Of a DNA stretch of 64,000 nucleotides, positions 1 through 7,626 are shown one piece after another (within the stretch, counting starts at the first letter, position 1; every line of letters starts with the position of its first letter). The translations under genes and the position numbers were made by a program. Source of the stretch: Bacteroidia bacterium (GTDB taxonomy: Bacteria; Bacteroidota; Bacteroidia; Flavobacteriales; Schleiferiaceae); NCBI GenBank assembly GCA_030424545.1, contig JAUHWL010000002.1, forward strand, positions 62,001-126,000, given 5' to 3'. The notes beneath the pieces are model-generated. The model had not been told where the DNA came from. It ran no database searches and saw only the letters and a list, made by a program, of their open reading frames with translations.

Positions 1-305
1 ACAGCTTCTTTGTTTAATTCTTTAAGCACTTTTAGTCTATCAACACCATGAACTAAACTTACAAAAGGCGCAAAGTATTTTATCTTGTTGGTTTGCACGT
101 GGCCAATCATGTGCCACTGAATGTCTTTGGGTAAACGCTCGGCCTTGGCGGCTAAATCTTGCACTTTGTTTTCGCCAAAAATGCGCTGTCCGGCATTGTA
201 GGCTTCTAGTATGGCCTCGTCTGGTTTTGTTTTAGAAACGGCAACAAGGGTAACTTCTTTCGGTATTTCTGCCTGAAGCGCTGCCAAATTTTCTACAATG
301 CTCAT
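1..305 (-). CDS. yggS: YggS/PLPBP-family pyridoxal-phosphate-binding protein, N-terminal part (runs off the window)
   Basis: The first 101 codons can be read on the minus strand from an ATG at 305, and the gene continues beyond base 1. The N-terminus carries the family signature V-A-V-S-K-T-K-P, in which Lys25 would form the Schiff base with pyridoxal 5'-phosphate. It is followed by a F-G-E-N-K-V-Q-D segment and W-H-M-I-G-H-V-Q-T-N-K, both hallmarks of the alanine-racemase-like TIM-barrel fold. The family has no established catalytic role; it handles PLP homeostasis in the cytoplasm. The start lies one base after the stop of the upstream DUF1015 gene, so the two are probably co-transcribed. 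The C-terminal half is not visible. Confidence 0.93.
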   Translation of the reverse strand, partial: MSIVENLAALQAEIPKEVTLVAVSKTKPDEAILEAYNAGQRIFGENKVQDLAAKAERLPKDIQWHMIGHVQTNKIKYFAPFVSLVHGVDRLKVLKELNKEA

Positions 306-306
306 G

Positions 307-1536
307 TTAATCTTTAAAGTTGTAAATGGTTAATCCGCTGCGCAATTTGGGTTCTATGTACGTGCTTTTTGGGGGCATCACTTTATCTTCGTCTGCCACA
401 CGTTTTAATTGTTCTACCGAGATAGGATAGAGGCCAAAACCAACTTTATACTTGCCGCTATCTACGGCTTTTTTTAGGGTTTCTGGCCCTGTATTGCCGG
501 GAGAAAAATCGATGCGCGAATCTGTTTTTAAATCTTTTATGCCCAAAACAGGGTCTAAAAGCAGTGCCGATAAAATATTACAATCTAAACTTTCTACGGC
601 ATCTTCTGGGTTGTGGCTACCCGGTTTATTAAATAGAGCGTACCATTTTCCACCAACGTACATGCTCATTTCGTGCATGCTTTCTGGTTTATAAAGTTCA
701 ACTTCTTTTTCGCGCACAAAAAAGTTTTCGGTAAGCTTTTGCAAAAACTCTTCGGTGGTCATACCGTTTAAATCTTTCACCAATCTGTCAAACCCGTGTA
801 TGCGTATGGTAGATTCTGAAAGAAAATAGGCCATAAAATAATTCTGCGTATCATCCTCTTGATCCGAGGCAAATTTATCTGCCAACCTTACCGAGCTTGC
901 GCAGCGGTGGTGGCCATCGGCAATGTATACTTTATCTACTTTGGCAAAAGATTCTTCAAACGCCTTTACGTCTTCTTCGTCTGTTACGGGCCACATTAAA
1001 TGCAACACTTTATCGGTAGATGTAAACTCATATTCGGCACGTTCTTTCATGTATTTGCTTTTAATTTCGGCAACCTTAGAAAGGGGGCGATGCATCAACA
1101 AAACAGGTTCGGCATTAAAACCGGTTTCGTGCAAATAATTGGTAAACATTTCTTCGCGATGGGTAAGGGTGTTTTCGTGCAGTTTAATTCGGCCTTCTCG
1201 ATAGTCGTTTACCGATACAGCTCCAATTAGCCCAGTAAATACATGGTTTTCGGCCTGCTGCTGGTAGATGTAAAACGCAGGCTTTTCTTCATCAATAAAA
1301 TAGCCCAGGTTTTTAAAATGTTTAAAATGATGTTTTACTTTTTTAAAGCGCTCAGTGCCTTCGCTTCTCACTTTTTCTTTGTATTCTGGATTTATTACAT
1401 GCAAAAATGTAAACGGATTTTTATCCAATTTGTCTATAAGCTCTTCTTCGCTATAACTTACATAAGAGCGCGAGGCTAATAAATAAGCTTTATCTCTGGT
1501 AGGGCGAGTAGCCTTAAACGGTTTAATTTTAATCAT
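307..1536 (-). CDS. DUF1015 family protein
   Basis: A 409-residue soluble protein with no signal peptide or membrane segment. It opens with an I-K-P-F-K-A-T-R-P motif and contains Y-I-A-D-G-H-H-R-C-A-S-S near residue 205-216, the conserved DUF1015 core. The family's reaction is not established. From general knowledge of Bacteroidota genomes, DUF1015 commonly sits directly after serC-serA, which suggests a link to serine or phosphoserine metabolism; that is inference. Here a divergently oriented T9SS gene separates it from serA. It runs into yggS with a 1-base gap. A TACATTTG -7 element lies about 20 bases upstream of the ATG. Confidence 0.9.
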   Translation of the reverse strand: MIKIKPFKATRPTRDKAYLLASRSYVSYSEEELIDKLDKNPFTFLHVINPEYKEKVRSEGTERFKKVKHHFKHFKNLGYFIDEEKPAFYIYQQQAENHVFTGLIGAVSVNDYREGRIKLHENTLTHREEMFTNYLHETGFNAEPVLLMHRPLSKVAEIKSKYMKERAEYEFTSTDKVLHLMWPVTDEEDVKAFEESFAKVDKVYIADGHHRCASSVRLADKFASDQEDDTQNYFMAYFLSESTIRIHGFDRLVKDLNGMTTEEFLQKLTENFFVREKEVELYKPESMHEMSMYVGGKWYALFNKPGSHNPEDAVESLDCNILSALLLDPVLGIKDLKTDSRIDFSPGNTGPETLKKAVDSGKYKVGFGLYPISVEQLKRVADEDKVMPPKSTYIEPKLRSGLTIYNFKD

Positions 1537-1556
1537 GAAATAAATTTTTAAAGCGG

Positions 1557-1564
1557 CAAATGTA
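1557..1564 (-). promoter_or_regulatory. Candidate -7 element of the DUF1015-yggS promoter
   Basis: TACATTTG on the minus strand matches the Bacteroidota -7 consensus TAnnTTTG and lies 21 bases upstream of the DUF1015 ATG. I do not see a TTG at the expected 19-base distance, so only half of the promoter is supported. Confidence 0.5.
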
Positions 1565-1681
1565 CGTGCAAATGTTTTTGTTGTGGAGACTTTTCCACCT
1601 TATTGCGGCCAACTTTTATTCTCTGTTAAATATATATCAGAGGCCATTATTAATGAATGAACCAACCTTTTTTGAAAGTTT

Positions 1682-1689
1682 TACATTTG
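1682..1689 (+). promoter_or_regulatory. Candidate -7 element that decides the start of the following T9SS gene
   Basis: TACATTTG on the plus strand lies 15 bases upstream of the ATG at 1705. The reading frame could be extended back to an ATG at 1657, but then the promoter would lie inside the gene and the signal peptide would not be N-terminal. The motif therefore supports 1705 as the start. No clear -33 TTG is seen at the standard spacing. Confidence 0.5.
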
Positions 1690-1704
1690 AAAAAACACAA
1701 AGAC

Positions 1705-2859
1705 ATGAAAAGGAATTTGCTTGGTTTTTTATTTTGCCTTTTGGGCAGTACGCTATTTGGACAGGCGGTTATTCAAAGCGGAGATATTTTTTACCCACTT
1801 ACACCAGACACGGCAAAGGGTATTGAGGTTGCAACAGCGGGGTTGATGGCTCCAACAATAGGTGCAAATCAAACGTGGAATTATTCGGCAATTTCTGGAA
1901 ACAAGGCCAAAGATTTCAGTTTAAAAACGCCAAATACCAACCCAAACTTTCCCAATGCTACGGGGATGCTAAACACGCAAATTTACCTTGGGCCGATTTT
2001 GATTTCTGGAACAAAAGAGTATTTCTTGAATTCGGGCTCTGGTTTTTACTACCAAGGGCTGCAAACAATTAATGCCAACTACAATATTGCGGCCCTAACA
2101 GGAGGTACAGGAGATATCTTAACTACCATTGCCTCGAATAATAACTTTGGGAAAACCGTTGCGCGTTACCAATTGCCTTTAACCAGTACTACGCAATGGA
2201 CCAATAACTACCACACTGATATGGATTTTGCCATTACCGTTGGGTCTGTAGGTTTGGTGAATGCGCCAGGCCAATTAAAAAGGTATTATACAGAAAGTTA
2301 TGAAGTTGTTGGGTGGGGCAGTGTTGTTCTGCCAAGTAATTTGGGCACGCATAATGGGCTTTTATTAAAAACAAATGTTACGTTGGTAGATAGTTTGTTT
2401 TTGAATGGTCTTCCGGCAAACCCTATATTATTAGCGGGCTTAGGGTTAACACAAGGTTTTGTTACAGAATTTGCTTTCTATGATATTTTCATTCGCGGAT
2501 TAAATAGATCGGCCATACAATTTGAAATGGACCCAACGTTTACCAATGTTTATACGCTAAATTATTGCAGCACACCTGCGGTAAATGTAGGAATAGATGA
2601 GGTTGTGCAGATTGCAACGGTTGCTTACCCAAACCCGAGTAACAATGGGTATTTTACATGGGCGTTTTACAAACCCAACGCGAAAGAGTGGCAGGTAGAA
2701 ATCATAGATGTTTTGGGCAGAACGCATTTACAAGAAGTAGTAAAATCTAGCGGAGATGTTGCCTTAAACTTACGGTTGCCAAATGTACCAGGTACTTATT
2801 TATGTGTGCTAAAGAATGAACTAGGCGAAATAGTAGCCAAAGAAAAAGTTGTTTTTTAG
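1705..2859 (+). CDS. Secreted protein with C-terminal T9SS type A sorting domain
   Basis: A 384-residue protein beginning with a classical signal peptide (M-K-R-N-L-L-G-F-L-F-C-L-L-G-S-T-L-F-G-Q-A). The last ~80 residues form a type IX secretion sorting domain: a Y-P-N-P-S-N-N-G motif, a V-E-I-I-D-V-L-G-R strand, then L-P-N-V-P-G-T-Y-L-C-V-L and a basic, hydrophobic end K-V-V-F. The middle is rich in Asn, Thr and Gly, probably beta-structured, and matches no family I recognise. The likely route is Sec export followed by T9SS translocation and surface anchoring or release. It is a lone plus-strand gene between serA and DUF1015 and ends 24 bases before a bidirectional terminator. Confidence 0.85.
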   Translation: MKRNLLGFLFCLLGSTLFGQAVIQSGDIFYPLTPDTAKGIEVATAGLMAPTIGANQTWNYSAISGNKAKDFSLKTPNTNPNFPNATGMLNTQIYLGPILISGTKEYFLNSGSGFYYQGLQTINANYNIAALTGGTGDILTTIASNNNFGKTVARYQLPLTSTTQWTNNYHTDMDFAITVGSVGLVNAPGQLKRYYTESYEVVGWGSVVLPSNLGTHNGLLLKTNVTLVDSLFLNGLPANPILLAGLGLTQGFVTEFAFYDIFIRGLNRSAIQFEMDPTFTNVYTLNYCSTPAVNVGIDEVVQIATVAYPNPSNNGYFTWAFYKPNAKEWQVEIIDVLGRTHLQEVVKSSGDVALNLRLPNVPGTYLCVLKNELGEIVAKEKVVF

Positions 2860-2883
2860 TTACTACACAAGCATATAAAAACA

Positions 2884-2912
2884 AAAAAACCGCGACAATA
2901 GCGCGGTTTTTT
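2884..2912. terminator. Bidirectional intrinsic terminator between the T9SS gene and serA
   Basis: Five G/C pairs (CCGCG/CGCGG) around a 7-base loop are flanked by six A and six T, so the hairpin works as a rho-independent terminator on both strands. It sits between two convergent genes: the T9SS gene (plus) and serA (minus). Confidence 0.88.
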
Positions 2913-2931
2913 AATGCGTATAAAAAAATGA

Positions 2932-3885
2932 TTAGGCCATTTTGTTGGCTATTTCATTTATTAAATCAGATAATTCTGTTCCAATTCTATCTTGTGCCTC
3001 TAGGGTAGCAGCACCAATATGTGGCGTTAAGCTAACATGCGGATTCATTAAAACCGTAATGGCTGGAGCTGGTTCTCCAACAAAAACATCCAAACCAGCA
3101 TATTTTATTTTACCTGAGTTTAAGGCTTCAATTAAATCTTCTTCTACAACTACACCACCACGAGCCGTGTTTATAATTCCGGCTCCGTCTTTCATCATTT
3201 CAATTTCTTTTTTACCAATAAGTTTTCCTCCTGGAATGTGTGGGGTAATAAAATCAGATTGTTTTAAAACATCATTTAATGGTAAGTTTTGTACGGGGAT
3301 ATCTACTTTTTGTCCGCCAAAAAACTCTAACGACAACGAAGATACAGTTGCAACAGGATCATGGTAAACAACGTGCATGCCAACACCTAAAGCAAGTTTA
3401 GCTACGGCCTGGCCAATTCTACCGAAACCAATTACACCCAAAGTTTTGCCTTTAAGCTCAATACCGTTGGCGTAATTTTTCTTTAATTTTTTAAAGTTGC
3501 TATCGCCTTCAAGCGGCATTTGTCTGTTGCTATCGTGCATAAAACGAACCATGCCGTACATGTGTGCCATTACCAATTCGGCTACACTTTGGCTGCTAGC
3601 AGCAGGCGTGTTTATTACGTGTCTGCCTTGTTCGCGTGCATATTCAACATCTATGTTATCCATACCAACGCCTCCTCTACCAATAATTTTAAGGTTTGGG
3701 CAAGCATCTATTAAATCTTTGCGTACCGTGGTTGCGCTGCGTACAAGTAAAACATCTACATTGTTTTTGTTGATGTAATCTATCAATTTGTCTTGTGCTA
3801 CTGTAATCTCCAGCAGTTCGTGTCCGGTTGCTGTTAAAGCTTCTTTACCAGAAGCAGAAATTCCATCGTTTGCGAGTACTTTCAT
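2932..3885 (-). CDS. serA: D-3-phosphoglycerate dehydrogenase (short form)
   Basis: Oxidises 3-phosphoglycerate to 3-phosphohydroxypyruvate with NAD, the first step of serine synthesis. The 317 residues contain the substrate-domain motif G-R-G-G-V-G-M-D-N-I, the nucleotide-binding loop G-V-I-G-F-G-R-I-G-Q, the N-T-A-R-G-G-V-V segment with the catalytic arginine, and a late G-L-D-V-F-x-x-E-P plus S-L-T-P-H-I-G-A with the catalytic His. It lacks the C-terminal ACT regulatory domain of longer forms, so serine feedback through that domain is not expected. It lies 72 bases after serC in the same direction, so a serC-serA operon is likely. Confidence 0.95.
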   Translation of the reverse strand: MKVLANDGISASGKEALTATGHELLEITVAQDKLIDYINKNNVDVLLVRSATTVRKDLIDACPNLKIIGRGGVGMDNIDVEYAREQGRHVINTPAASSQSVAELVMAHMYGMVRFMHDSNRQMPLEGDSNFKKLKKNYANGIELKGKTLGVIGFGRIGQAVAKLALGVGMHVVYHDPVATVSSLSLEFFGGQKVDIPVQNLPLNDVLKQSDFITPHIPGGKLIGKKEIEMMKDGAGIINTARGGVVVEEDLIEALNSGKIKYAGLDVFVGEPAPAITVLMNPHVSLTPHIGAATLEAQDRIGTELSDLINEIANKMA

Positions 3886-3927
3886 TTTTTTAAATTATGT
3901 GTTAAGTGTTATAAGTTATTTGGTCGG

Positions 3928-3955
3928 GTTCAACCTTGAACCTTCAACGTTGAAC
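3928..3955. repeat. Short intergenic inverted repeat with GTTGAAGGTTCAA core
   Basis: GTTCAAC and GTTGAAC form a perfect 7-bp inverted pair around a spacer. The 13-mer GTTGAAGGTTCAA (read on the minus strand, 3936-3948) recurs exactly at 7588-7600. It lies in the serC-serA gap. The function is unknown; it may be a small interspersed repeat or an mRNA-processing hairpin. Confidence 0.6.
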
Positions 3956-3957
3956 TT

Positions 3958-5022
3958 TTAACCTTTTCCCAATTCTTTCATTACATCTACCAACACTTGT
4001 ACGCTGCTTAATGGCAAGGCGTTGTATATACTAGCGCGATATCCACCAACGCTTCTGTGGCCGTTTATGCCGCTAATGCCGGCAGCTTTCCACATGGCGT
4101 CAAATTTTTCTTTTTTGCTTTCGTCTGTAAGTAAAAAGGTAGGATTCATGTTGCTGCGGTCTTCTACAGCGGCAGAACCTTTAAATAGAGGGTTTCTGTC
4201 AATTTCGTTGTATAATAAATCGGCTTTGGCTTGATTTACTTTTTCTATTGCGGCAACTCCACCATTTTCTTTTAACCAGCGCAGGTTTAGCATAGAAACG
4301 TAAACGGCAAACACAGGCGGAGTGTTAAACATCGATTCTTTTTTAATGTGTGTTTCGTAGTTTAACATGGTAGGTATTTTTCTACCCGAGTTGTTAAGAA
4401 AAGAATCTTTAACAATGGCCAATGTAGCTCCTGCAGGTCCCATGTTTTTTTGTGCGCCAGCATAAATCACGTCAAAATCGGCAACGTTTATGGTGCGGCT
4501 AAAAATATCAGAACTCATATCGCAAATTACGGGTACAGGGCTTTTTGGGAAAGCTTTCATTTGTGTACCAAAAATGGTGTTGTTGCTTGTGCAGTGAAAA
4601 TAATCTGCATCCGCGGGTATTTCATATCCTTTGGGGATGTAGGAAAAGTTTTTGTCTTCAGATGAAGCAGCAATAATTGTTTCGCCAAACAATTCTGATT
4701 CTTTACGTGCATTGGTGGCCCAAGTACCTGTTTCTAGGTAAACTGATTTTCCGCCTTCTTTTAAAAAGTTGAAAGGAACCATACAAAACTGCAAGCTAGC
4801 TCCACCTTGTAAAAAAACTACAGAATAACCTGCGGGTACGTTTAACAATTCTTTTACCAAAGCAACGGCTTCGTCCATAACGGCAACAAAGCTTTTGTCG
4901 CGATGCGATATTTCGATAAGAGATAAGTCTAAATTGTCAAAATTGGTAACAGCAGCTGCGGCTTGTTGAAGTACAGGTTGCGGAAGAATACATGGTCCGG
5001 CTGAGAAATTGTGCTTTTTCAT
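3958..5022 (-). CDS. serC: Phosphoserine aminotransferase
   Basis: Class V PLP aminotransferase that makes phosphoserine from phosphohydroxypyruvate and glutamate. Starting at the ATG at 5022 (a TTG one codon upstream is less likely) it has 354 residues and opens with the diagnostic N-F-S-A-G-P-C-I-L-P. F-L-Q-G-G-A-S-L-Q-F binds the phosphate, and V-I-Y-A-G-A-Q-K-N-M-G-P-A-G carries the PLP-binding lysine near residue 193. H-R-S-V-G-G-Y-R-A-S-I-Y-N-A near the C-terminus is typical of SerC. It is the first gene of the serC-serA unit, with a TACTTTTG -7 element 30 bases upstream. Confidence 0.95.
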   Translation of the reverse strand: MKKHNFSAGPCILPQPVLQQAAAAVTNFDNLDLSLIEISHRDKSFVAVMDEAVALVKELLNVPAGYSVVFLQGGASLQFCMVPFNFLKEGGKSVYLETGTWATNARKESELFGETIIAASSEDKNFSYIPKGYEIPADADYFHCTSNNTIFGTQMKAFPKSPVPVICDMSSDIFSRTINVADFDVIYAGAQKNMGPAGATLAIVKDSFLNNSGRKIPTMLNYETHIKKESMFNTPPVFAVYVSMLNLRWLKENGGVAAIEKVNQAKADLLYNEIDRNPLFKGSAAVEDRSNMNPTFLLTDESKKEKFDAMWKAAGISGINGHRSVGGYRASIYNALPLSSVQVLVDVMKELGKG

Positions 5023-5051
5023 CAATAATTAGATTATTCATTTTTGAGCGT

Positions 5052-5059
5052 CAAAAGTA
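5052..5059 (-). promoter_or_regulatory. Candidate -7 element of the serC-serA promoter
   Basis: TACTTTTG on the minus strand fits TAnnTTTG and lies 29 bases upstream of the serC ATG, which would give a short leader. No TTG is visible 19 bases further upstream, so the -33 half is unsupported. Confidence 0.5.
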
Positions 5060-5136
5060 GCAAAAAGGAGGGGCTAAAAAAGGCCGATATTCAATTCTAT
5101 AATTTCTTGATGATGTATGTACCAATAGCCGTGAAA

Positions 5137-6012
5137 TTATTTTTTTGGCAAGCCTTTTTGTGTGGGTTTTTGCGGAGTTGGCTTAACATCATTGTTGACA
5201 ATGATTTCGTCTTTAAGCTCCCATTTTCCTTTTTTCCAGTAGAGTGCATGATAGCTAAAATCTGGGCCATACATATTCCATTTTTCAGTCATTGAATAGT
5301 CTGGTACTGCCAAATGATCCATAACAATTTCTTTATTTACATACCTCACAGTAGCTACAGCTTTGGGGTTGTATCTAAAAATTAAACGATATGGACGTTT
5401 TTTATATTTAATACCGTTTACAACAGGTGTGTTAAATATGTGCGCCCCAAAACGCAATTTGTTCATATTGTCTGAAGCCAATACTTCTACAATTTTTTGG
5501 TTGTAGGTTTTTGTATTTGGTCGATAACCTAATAGCGAATAGTAGGTTTTGCGTTTGTATTTGGTTTCAATAATGTCATAGTAAATGGCACCATACCAAT
5601 TTTCTGGTTTGATTAAGAGGTATTCTGCCCATTCTTTATCGGCACCGCCATCAATTAATCTAATAACGCGTAAGCCATTTTTGTCATTTAAAACTAATCG
5701 TCCAAAAAAGGCAAAACTCCCGTCAGATTGTGGAACGCTCCAGGTGTATATCCTGAATGATTTATCGGGAGCATGTAATTTACTTAGGTTTTGCACTCTT
5801 TCAAAGGGGAAGTTATACGCTTCTTCTGTACCAATAATCTGATCTAAAATGAGCGTGAACGTATCCTGTGCTGCCATGCGCATTTCTTGCGTTTTTTGCA
5901 CAATAGAGTTGTGGCCAAGGCGAGCTAATTCTCTTTCGGCACTGGGGATGTGCGTTTGCGCAAGGGCAATTGTGCTAAAGAAGGTAAAAAAGAAGGAAAC
6001 AAGAATTTTCAT
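5137..6012 (-). CDS. Exported hypothetical protein, 291 residues
   Basis: I do not recognise a named family. The N-terminus (M-K-I-L-V-S-F-F-F-T-F-F-S-T-I-A-L-A-Q) is a clear signal peptide, so the protein goes to the periplasm or beyond. The mature part is about 270 residues with many aromatic residues and alternating hydrophobic strands. It has a repeated F-R-I-Y-T-W / Y-S-L-L-G-Y-R-P style and ends in a Lys/Pro-rich tail (P-T-P-Q-K-P-T-Q-K-G-L-P-K-K). There is no T9SS sorting domain and no lipobox cysteine. Its 3' end lies 115 bases from the serC start, on the same strand. A TACATTTG at 6119-6126 (minus) could be its promoter; that would place the ferredoxin terminator hairpin in its leader. 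Confidence 0.8.
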   Translation of the reverse strand: MKILVSFFFTFFSTIALAQTHIPSAERELARLGHNSIVQKTQEMRMAAQDTFTLILDQIIGTEEAYNFPFERVQNLSKLHAPDKSFRIYTWSVPQSDGSFAFFGRLVLNDKNGLRVIRLIDGGADKEWAEYLLIKPENWYGAIYYDIIETKYKRKTYYSLLGYRPNTKTYNQKIVEVLASDNMNKLRFGAHIFNTPVVNGIKYKKRPYRLIFRYNPKAVATVRYVNKEIVMDHLAVPDYSMTEKWNMYGPDFSYHALYWKKGKWELKDEIIVNNDVKPTPQKPTQKGLPKK

Positions 6013-6055
6013 GATTACCTAACGATTGATTCTGTGTTTACGTGCATTGTAGAAC

Positions 6056-6081
6056 AAAAAAAACCACGCTTTAAGCGTGGT
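6056..6081 (-). terminator. Intrinsic terminator downstream of the ferredoxin gene
   Basis: Read on the minus strand, ACCACGC and GCGTGGT form a 7-bp stem with a 5-base loop followed by a run of T. It lies about 55 bases after the ferredoxin stop. A second weak hairpin (CTCAC/GTGAG, 6084-6103) lies between the two. Confidence 0.75.
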
Positions 6082-6135
6082 CCTCACGTTGCAAGCTGTG
6101 AGTGGTTTTGTTTAATTTCAAATGTAATTTAAAAT

Positions 6136-6483
6136 TTACAAATGCATAAATTCTTTTTTGGCATTTAATTGCTCTGTTGTTTCTACGTGATCTTCGTCAG
6201 GTACGCAGCAATCTACGGGGCAAACCTCTGCACATTGTGGTTCTTCATGAAAACCGTGGCACTCTGTACATTTATCTGTTACAATAAAATAAACATCATA
6301 GTCTACAGGTTCTTGTGCCGCGTCTGCATCATATTCGTTGCCTGTGGGAGTTACTATTTTGCCAGTTACATCGGTTCCATCGCTAAAACGCCACTCCATT
6401 GCGCCTTCGTAAATGGCGTTATTAGGGCATTCCGGCTCACATGCACCGCAGTTTATACATTCGTCTGTTATTTTAATTGCCAT
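6136..6483 (-). CDS. 4Fe-4S dicluster ferredoxin
   Basis: A 115-residue cytoplasmic electron carrier. From the ATG at 6483 it begins M-A-I-K-I-T-D-E and has a first cluster motif at Cys9, 12, 15 and 19 (CxxCxxCxxxCP). A second motif in the C-terminal half (C-T-E-C, a 7-8 residue insertion, then C-x-x-x-C-P-V-x-C-C) is of the longer, Bacteroidota-type spacing. A longer frame reaching back to 6639 would start inside the divergent acyl-CoA reductase gene and is not needed. It is divergent from the acyl-CoA reductase across 53 bases, and a pairing with that redox enzyme is plausible. The specific redox partner is unknown. Confidence 0.93.
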   Translation of the reverse strand: MAIKITDECINCGACEPECPNNAIYEGAMEWRFSDGTDVTGKIVTPTGNEYDADAAQEPVDYDVYFIVTDKCTECHGFHEEPQCAEVCPVDCCVPDEDHVETTEQLNAKKEFMHL

Positions 6484-6505
6484 GCTGTTGGTGTTTTTAC
6501 TTTTG
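6477..6505 (+). promoter_or_regulatory. Candidate promoter of the acyl-CoA reductase gene
   Basis: TTG at 6477-6479, an 18-base spacer and TACTTTTG at 6498-6505 approximate the Bacteroidota TTG-N19-TAnnTTTG promoter. The leader would be about 25 bases. On the other strand TACATTTG (6519-6512) could serve the ferredoxin gene, so the 53-base gap may hold two divergent promoters. Confidence 0.55.
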
Positions 6506-6536
6506 CGCCCACAAATGTAATATCCAATATCCAAAC

Positions 6537-7586
6537 ATGTTGCACATAAATAACAGAATAAAAGTATTTGTTGAATTAGGTAGATTTTTACACCAATTTG
6601 GCGCAGATGTACGTACAGACCATCATTTAAACAACACATTTTATAATCAAATGGAAAGCGCCATAAACAAGGCGAAATCTAAAAACCAGTGGTTTGCTGC
6701 CCGCAGCATACGGCATGCCTTTGCGGCTTGGGCAAATCTATTAACGCAGCAGAGTTTAAACGAGTGGGTGGTGCAGTATCCTGATTTTAAAGAGCCAAGC
6801 AACCCAAAATCTGTGGCCATTATCATGGCAGGCAATATTCCGTTGGTTGGTTTTCATGATTTTTTATCTGTGCTTTTGTTTGGTCACAAAGTGGTGGCAA
6901 AAATGTCTAGCGATGACGATTGTATTTTTCCGGTTATTAAAGATATTTTAATAGAATTAGATCCAGCATTTAAATCTAAAATAGAATTTACAGATCGCGT
7001 AGTAAATCCAGATGCAGTTATTGCTACTGGCAGCAATAATTCGGCACGCTATTTTGAAACCTACTTTGGCAAATACCCCAACATTATTCGAAAAAACAGA
7101 ACTTCTGTTGCCGTAATTGCGGGTAACGAAAGCAAAGAAGAACTGGTACAATTGGGCGATGATATTTTTGAATATTACGGTTTGGGTTGCAGAAATGTTT
7201 CTAAAATTTACGTGCCTAGTGGGTACGATTTAAATCTCATCTTTTCGGCCATTGTAAATCAGGCATATGTTGCTCAAAACAGCAAATACGCTAATAATTA
7301 CGATTATTACCGAGCTATTTTTATGCTAAATAAGGTGCCGTTTTTAGAGAATGGTTTTGCTATTTTTAGGGAGGAAGACGAATTACACGCGCCTATTTCG
7401 GTTGTACATTATGCTTACTATGATGATAAAGCAGCACTGCTAAAACAATTTGAAACGCAAGAAAACGAGTTGCAATGTGTGGTTGGAAAGGAAGCAGGTA
7501 TGATTGCTTTTGGCCAAACACAACAGCCAGCACTTCACGATTATGCTGATGGTGTAGATACGGTGGCGTTTTTGTTGAAAATTTAA
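6537..7586 (+). CDS. LuxC-like acyl-CoA reductase
   Basis: A 349-residue protein of the LuxC/acyl-CoA reductase family (aldehyde-dehydrogenase fold). It would reduce an acyl-CoA or acyl-thioester to the aldehyde with NAD(P)H. Visible landmarks are I-I-M-A-G-N-I-P-L-V-G-F-H-D and the G-S-N-N-S-A-R-Y-F cofactor loop. Cys218 lies in Y-Y-G-L-G-C-R-N-V-S, the position expected for the catalytic nucleophile. The start at 6537 was chosen because earlier codons of the same frame would lie inside the ferredoxin gene on the other strand. No luxD or luxE lies nearby; the neighbours are ferredoxin and serC. The physiological substrate cannot be told from sequence. Confidence 0.85.
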   Translation: MLHINNRIKVFVELGRFLHQFGADVRTDHHLNNTFYNQMESAINKAKSKNQWFAARSIRHAFAAWANLLTQQSLNEWVVQYPDFKEPSNPKSVAIIMAGNIPLVGFHDFLSVLLFGHKVVAKMSSDDDCIFPVIKDILIELDPAFKSKIEFTDRVVNPDAVIATGSNNSARYFETYFGKYPNIIRKNRTSVAVIAGNESKEELVQLGDDIFEYYGLGCRNVSKIYVPSGYDLNLIFSAIVNQAYVAQNSKYANNYDYYRAIFMLNKVPFLENGFAIFREEDELHAPISVVHYAYYDDKAALLKQFETQENELQCVVGKEAGMIAFGQTQQPALHDYADGVDTVAFLLKI

Positions 7587-7587
7587 A

Positions 7588-7600
7588 GTTGAAGGTTCAA
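7588..7600. repeat. Second copy of the 13-mer GTTGAAGGTTCAA
   Basis: This copy is identical to the minus-strand 13-mer at 3936-3948. It lies immediately after the acyl-CoA reductase stop, between convergent genes, and is followed by a related AAGTTGAATT. There is no T-run, so it is not a standard terminator. Confidence 0.6.
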
Positions 7601-7626
7601 AGCTTTAAGTTGAATTCCCTTAACCC

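Noticed and set aside
1657-1704. Upstream in-frame ATG extending the first T9SS gene by 16 codons
   Set aside because: It would bury the signal peptide and place the TACATTTG -7 element inside the gene.
6169-6549. A 126-codon plus-strand frame across the ferredoxin gene
   Set aside because: It is the antisense shadow of the ferredoxin, whose cluster cysteines are beyond doubt; its Cys/Phe-rich translation has no family pattern.
6537-7586. LuxC-like gene as part of a bioluminescence operon
   Set aside because: No luxA, B, D or E lies nearby; the gene stands alone beside a ferredoxin gene.
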